From positions 1-24,735 of the forward strand of contig CANNLO010000029.1 in assembly GCA_947505055.1 (NCBI GenBank): a stretch of DNA of 24,735 nt, given 5' to 3'. Numbering within the stretch: the stretch's first letter is position 1; the number at the start of each line of letters is the position of its first letter. Of the stretch, positions 24,721-24,735 are shown in pieces. This stretch comes from Methylococcaceae bacterium (lineage in GTDB: Bacteria; Pseudomonadota; Gammaproteobacteria; Methylococcales; Methylomonadaceae). The translations under genes were made by a program, and so were the position numbers. The notes under the pieces were generated by a model. It was given only the letters and a program-made list of their open reading frames with translations, ran no database searches and had not been told where the DNA came from.

Positions 24721-24735
24721 CGGCGTGTGTATTTA

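Noticed and set aside
1..24735. CRISPR arrays, tRNA or rRNA genes, intact insertion sequences
   Set aside because: None seen: no regularly spaced repeats, no cloverleaf-like or rRNA sequence, and no transposase reading frame.

Overview
The window is one long, almost entirely minus-strand exopolysaccharide (EPS) locus of the exosortase A / PEP-CTERM (XrtA, EpsH) type. Nearly every large gene matches a family defined by its association with XrtA. The base composition is AT-leaning, and the organism is a Gram-negative bacterium with outer-membrane lipoproteins and a beta-barrel protein. A gammaproteobacterium, possibly a Methylococcales-type methanotroph, fits best, but that placement is an impression from protein style and gene order, not a demonstrated assignment.

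In transcription order (right to left): a repeat-rich, gene-poor end (24353-24735) holds a bidirectional hairpin terminator and two inverted copies of a 21-bp palindrome. A possible 35-residue membrane microprotein follows, then the membrane sensor kinase PrsK and the TPR lipoprotein PrsT. Next come a UDP-sugar epimerase and a TviB-type UDP-sugar dehydrogenase, which make an acidic sugar donor. The assembly and export block is an outer-membrane export lipoprotein with a Gly/Ser insert, a Wzz-type chain-length determinant, a tyrosine autokinase, a TIGR03016 beta-barrel protein and an ExeA-type ATPase. WecB, a polysaccharide deacetylase, a FemAB-like acyltransferase, two GT4 glycosyltransferases and an asparagine-synthase-like amidotransferase build and modify the polymer.

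The left part breaks the pattern. Between the amidotransferase and a third XrtA-type glycosyltransferase (cut by the window edge) lie a small toxin-antitoxin pair whose toxin gene carries a one-base frame disruption, a single-chain nucleotidyltransferase-HEPN fusion with both active motifs, a dispersed intergenic repeat, and galE.

Two expected members are absent: the exosortase gene xrtA (the two glycosyltransferase genes it often separates are 2 bases apart) and the PrsK partner regulator prsR (prsK is followed directly by prsT). They must lie outside the window or be missing. The most interesting points are the fused MNT-HEPN protein, the broken toxin, the Gly/Ser insert encoded by a hexanucleotide repeat in the export lipoprotein, the microprotein next to PrsK, and a sigma-54-like promoter candidate upstream of the FemAB gene. 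No rRNA, tRNA, CRISPR array or intact insertion sequence was seen.
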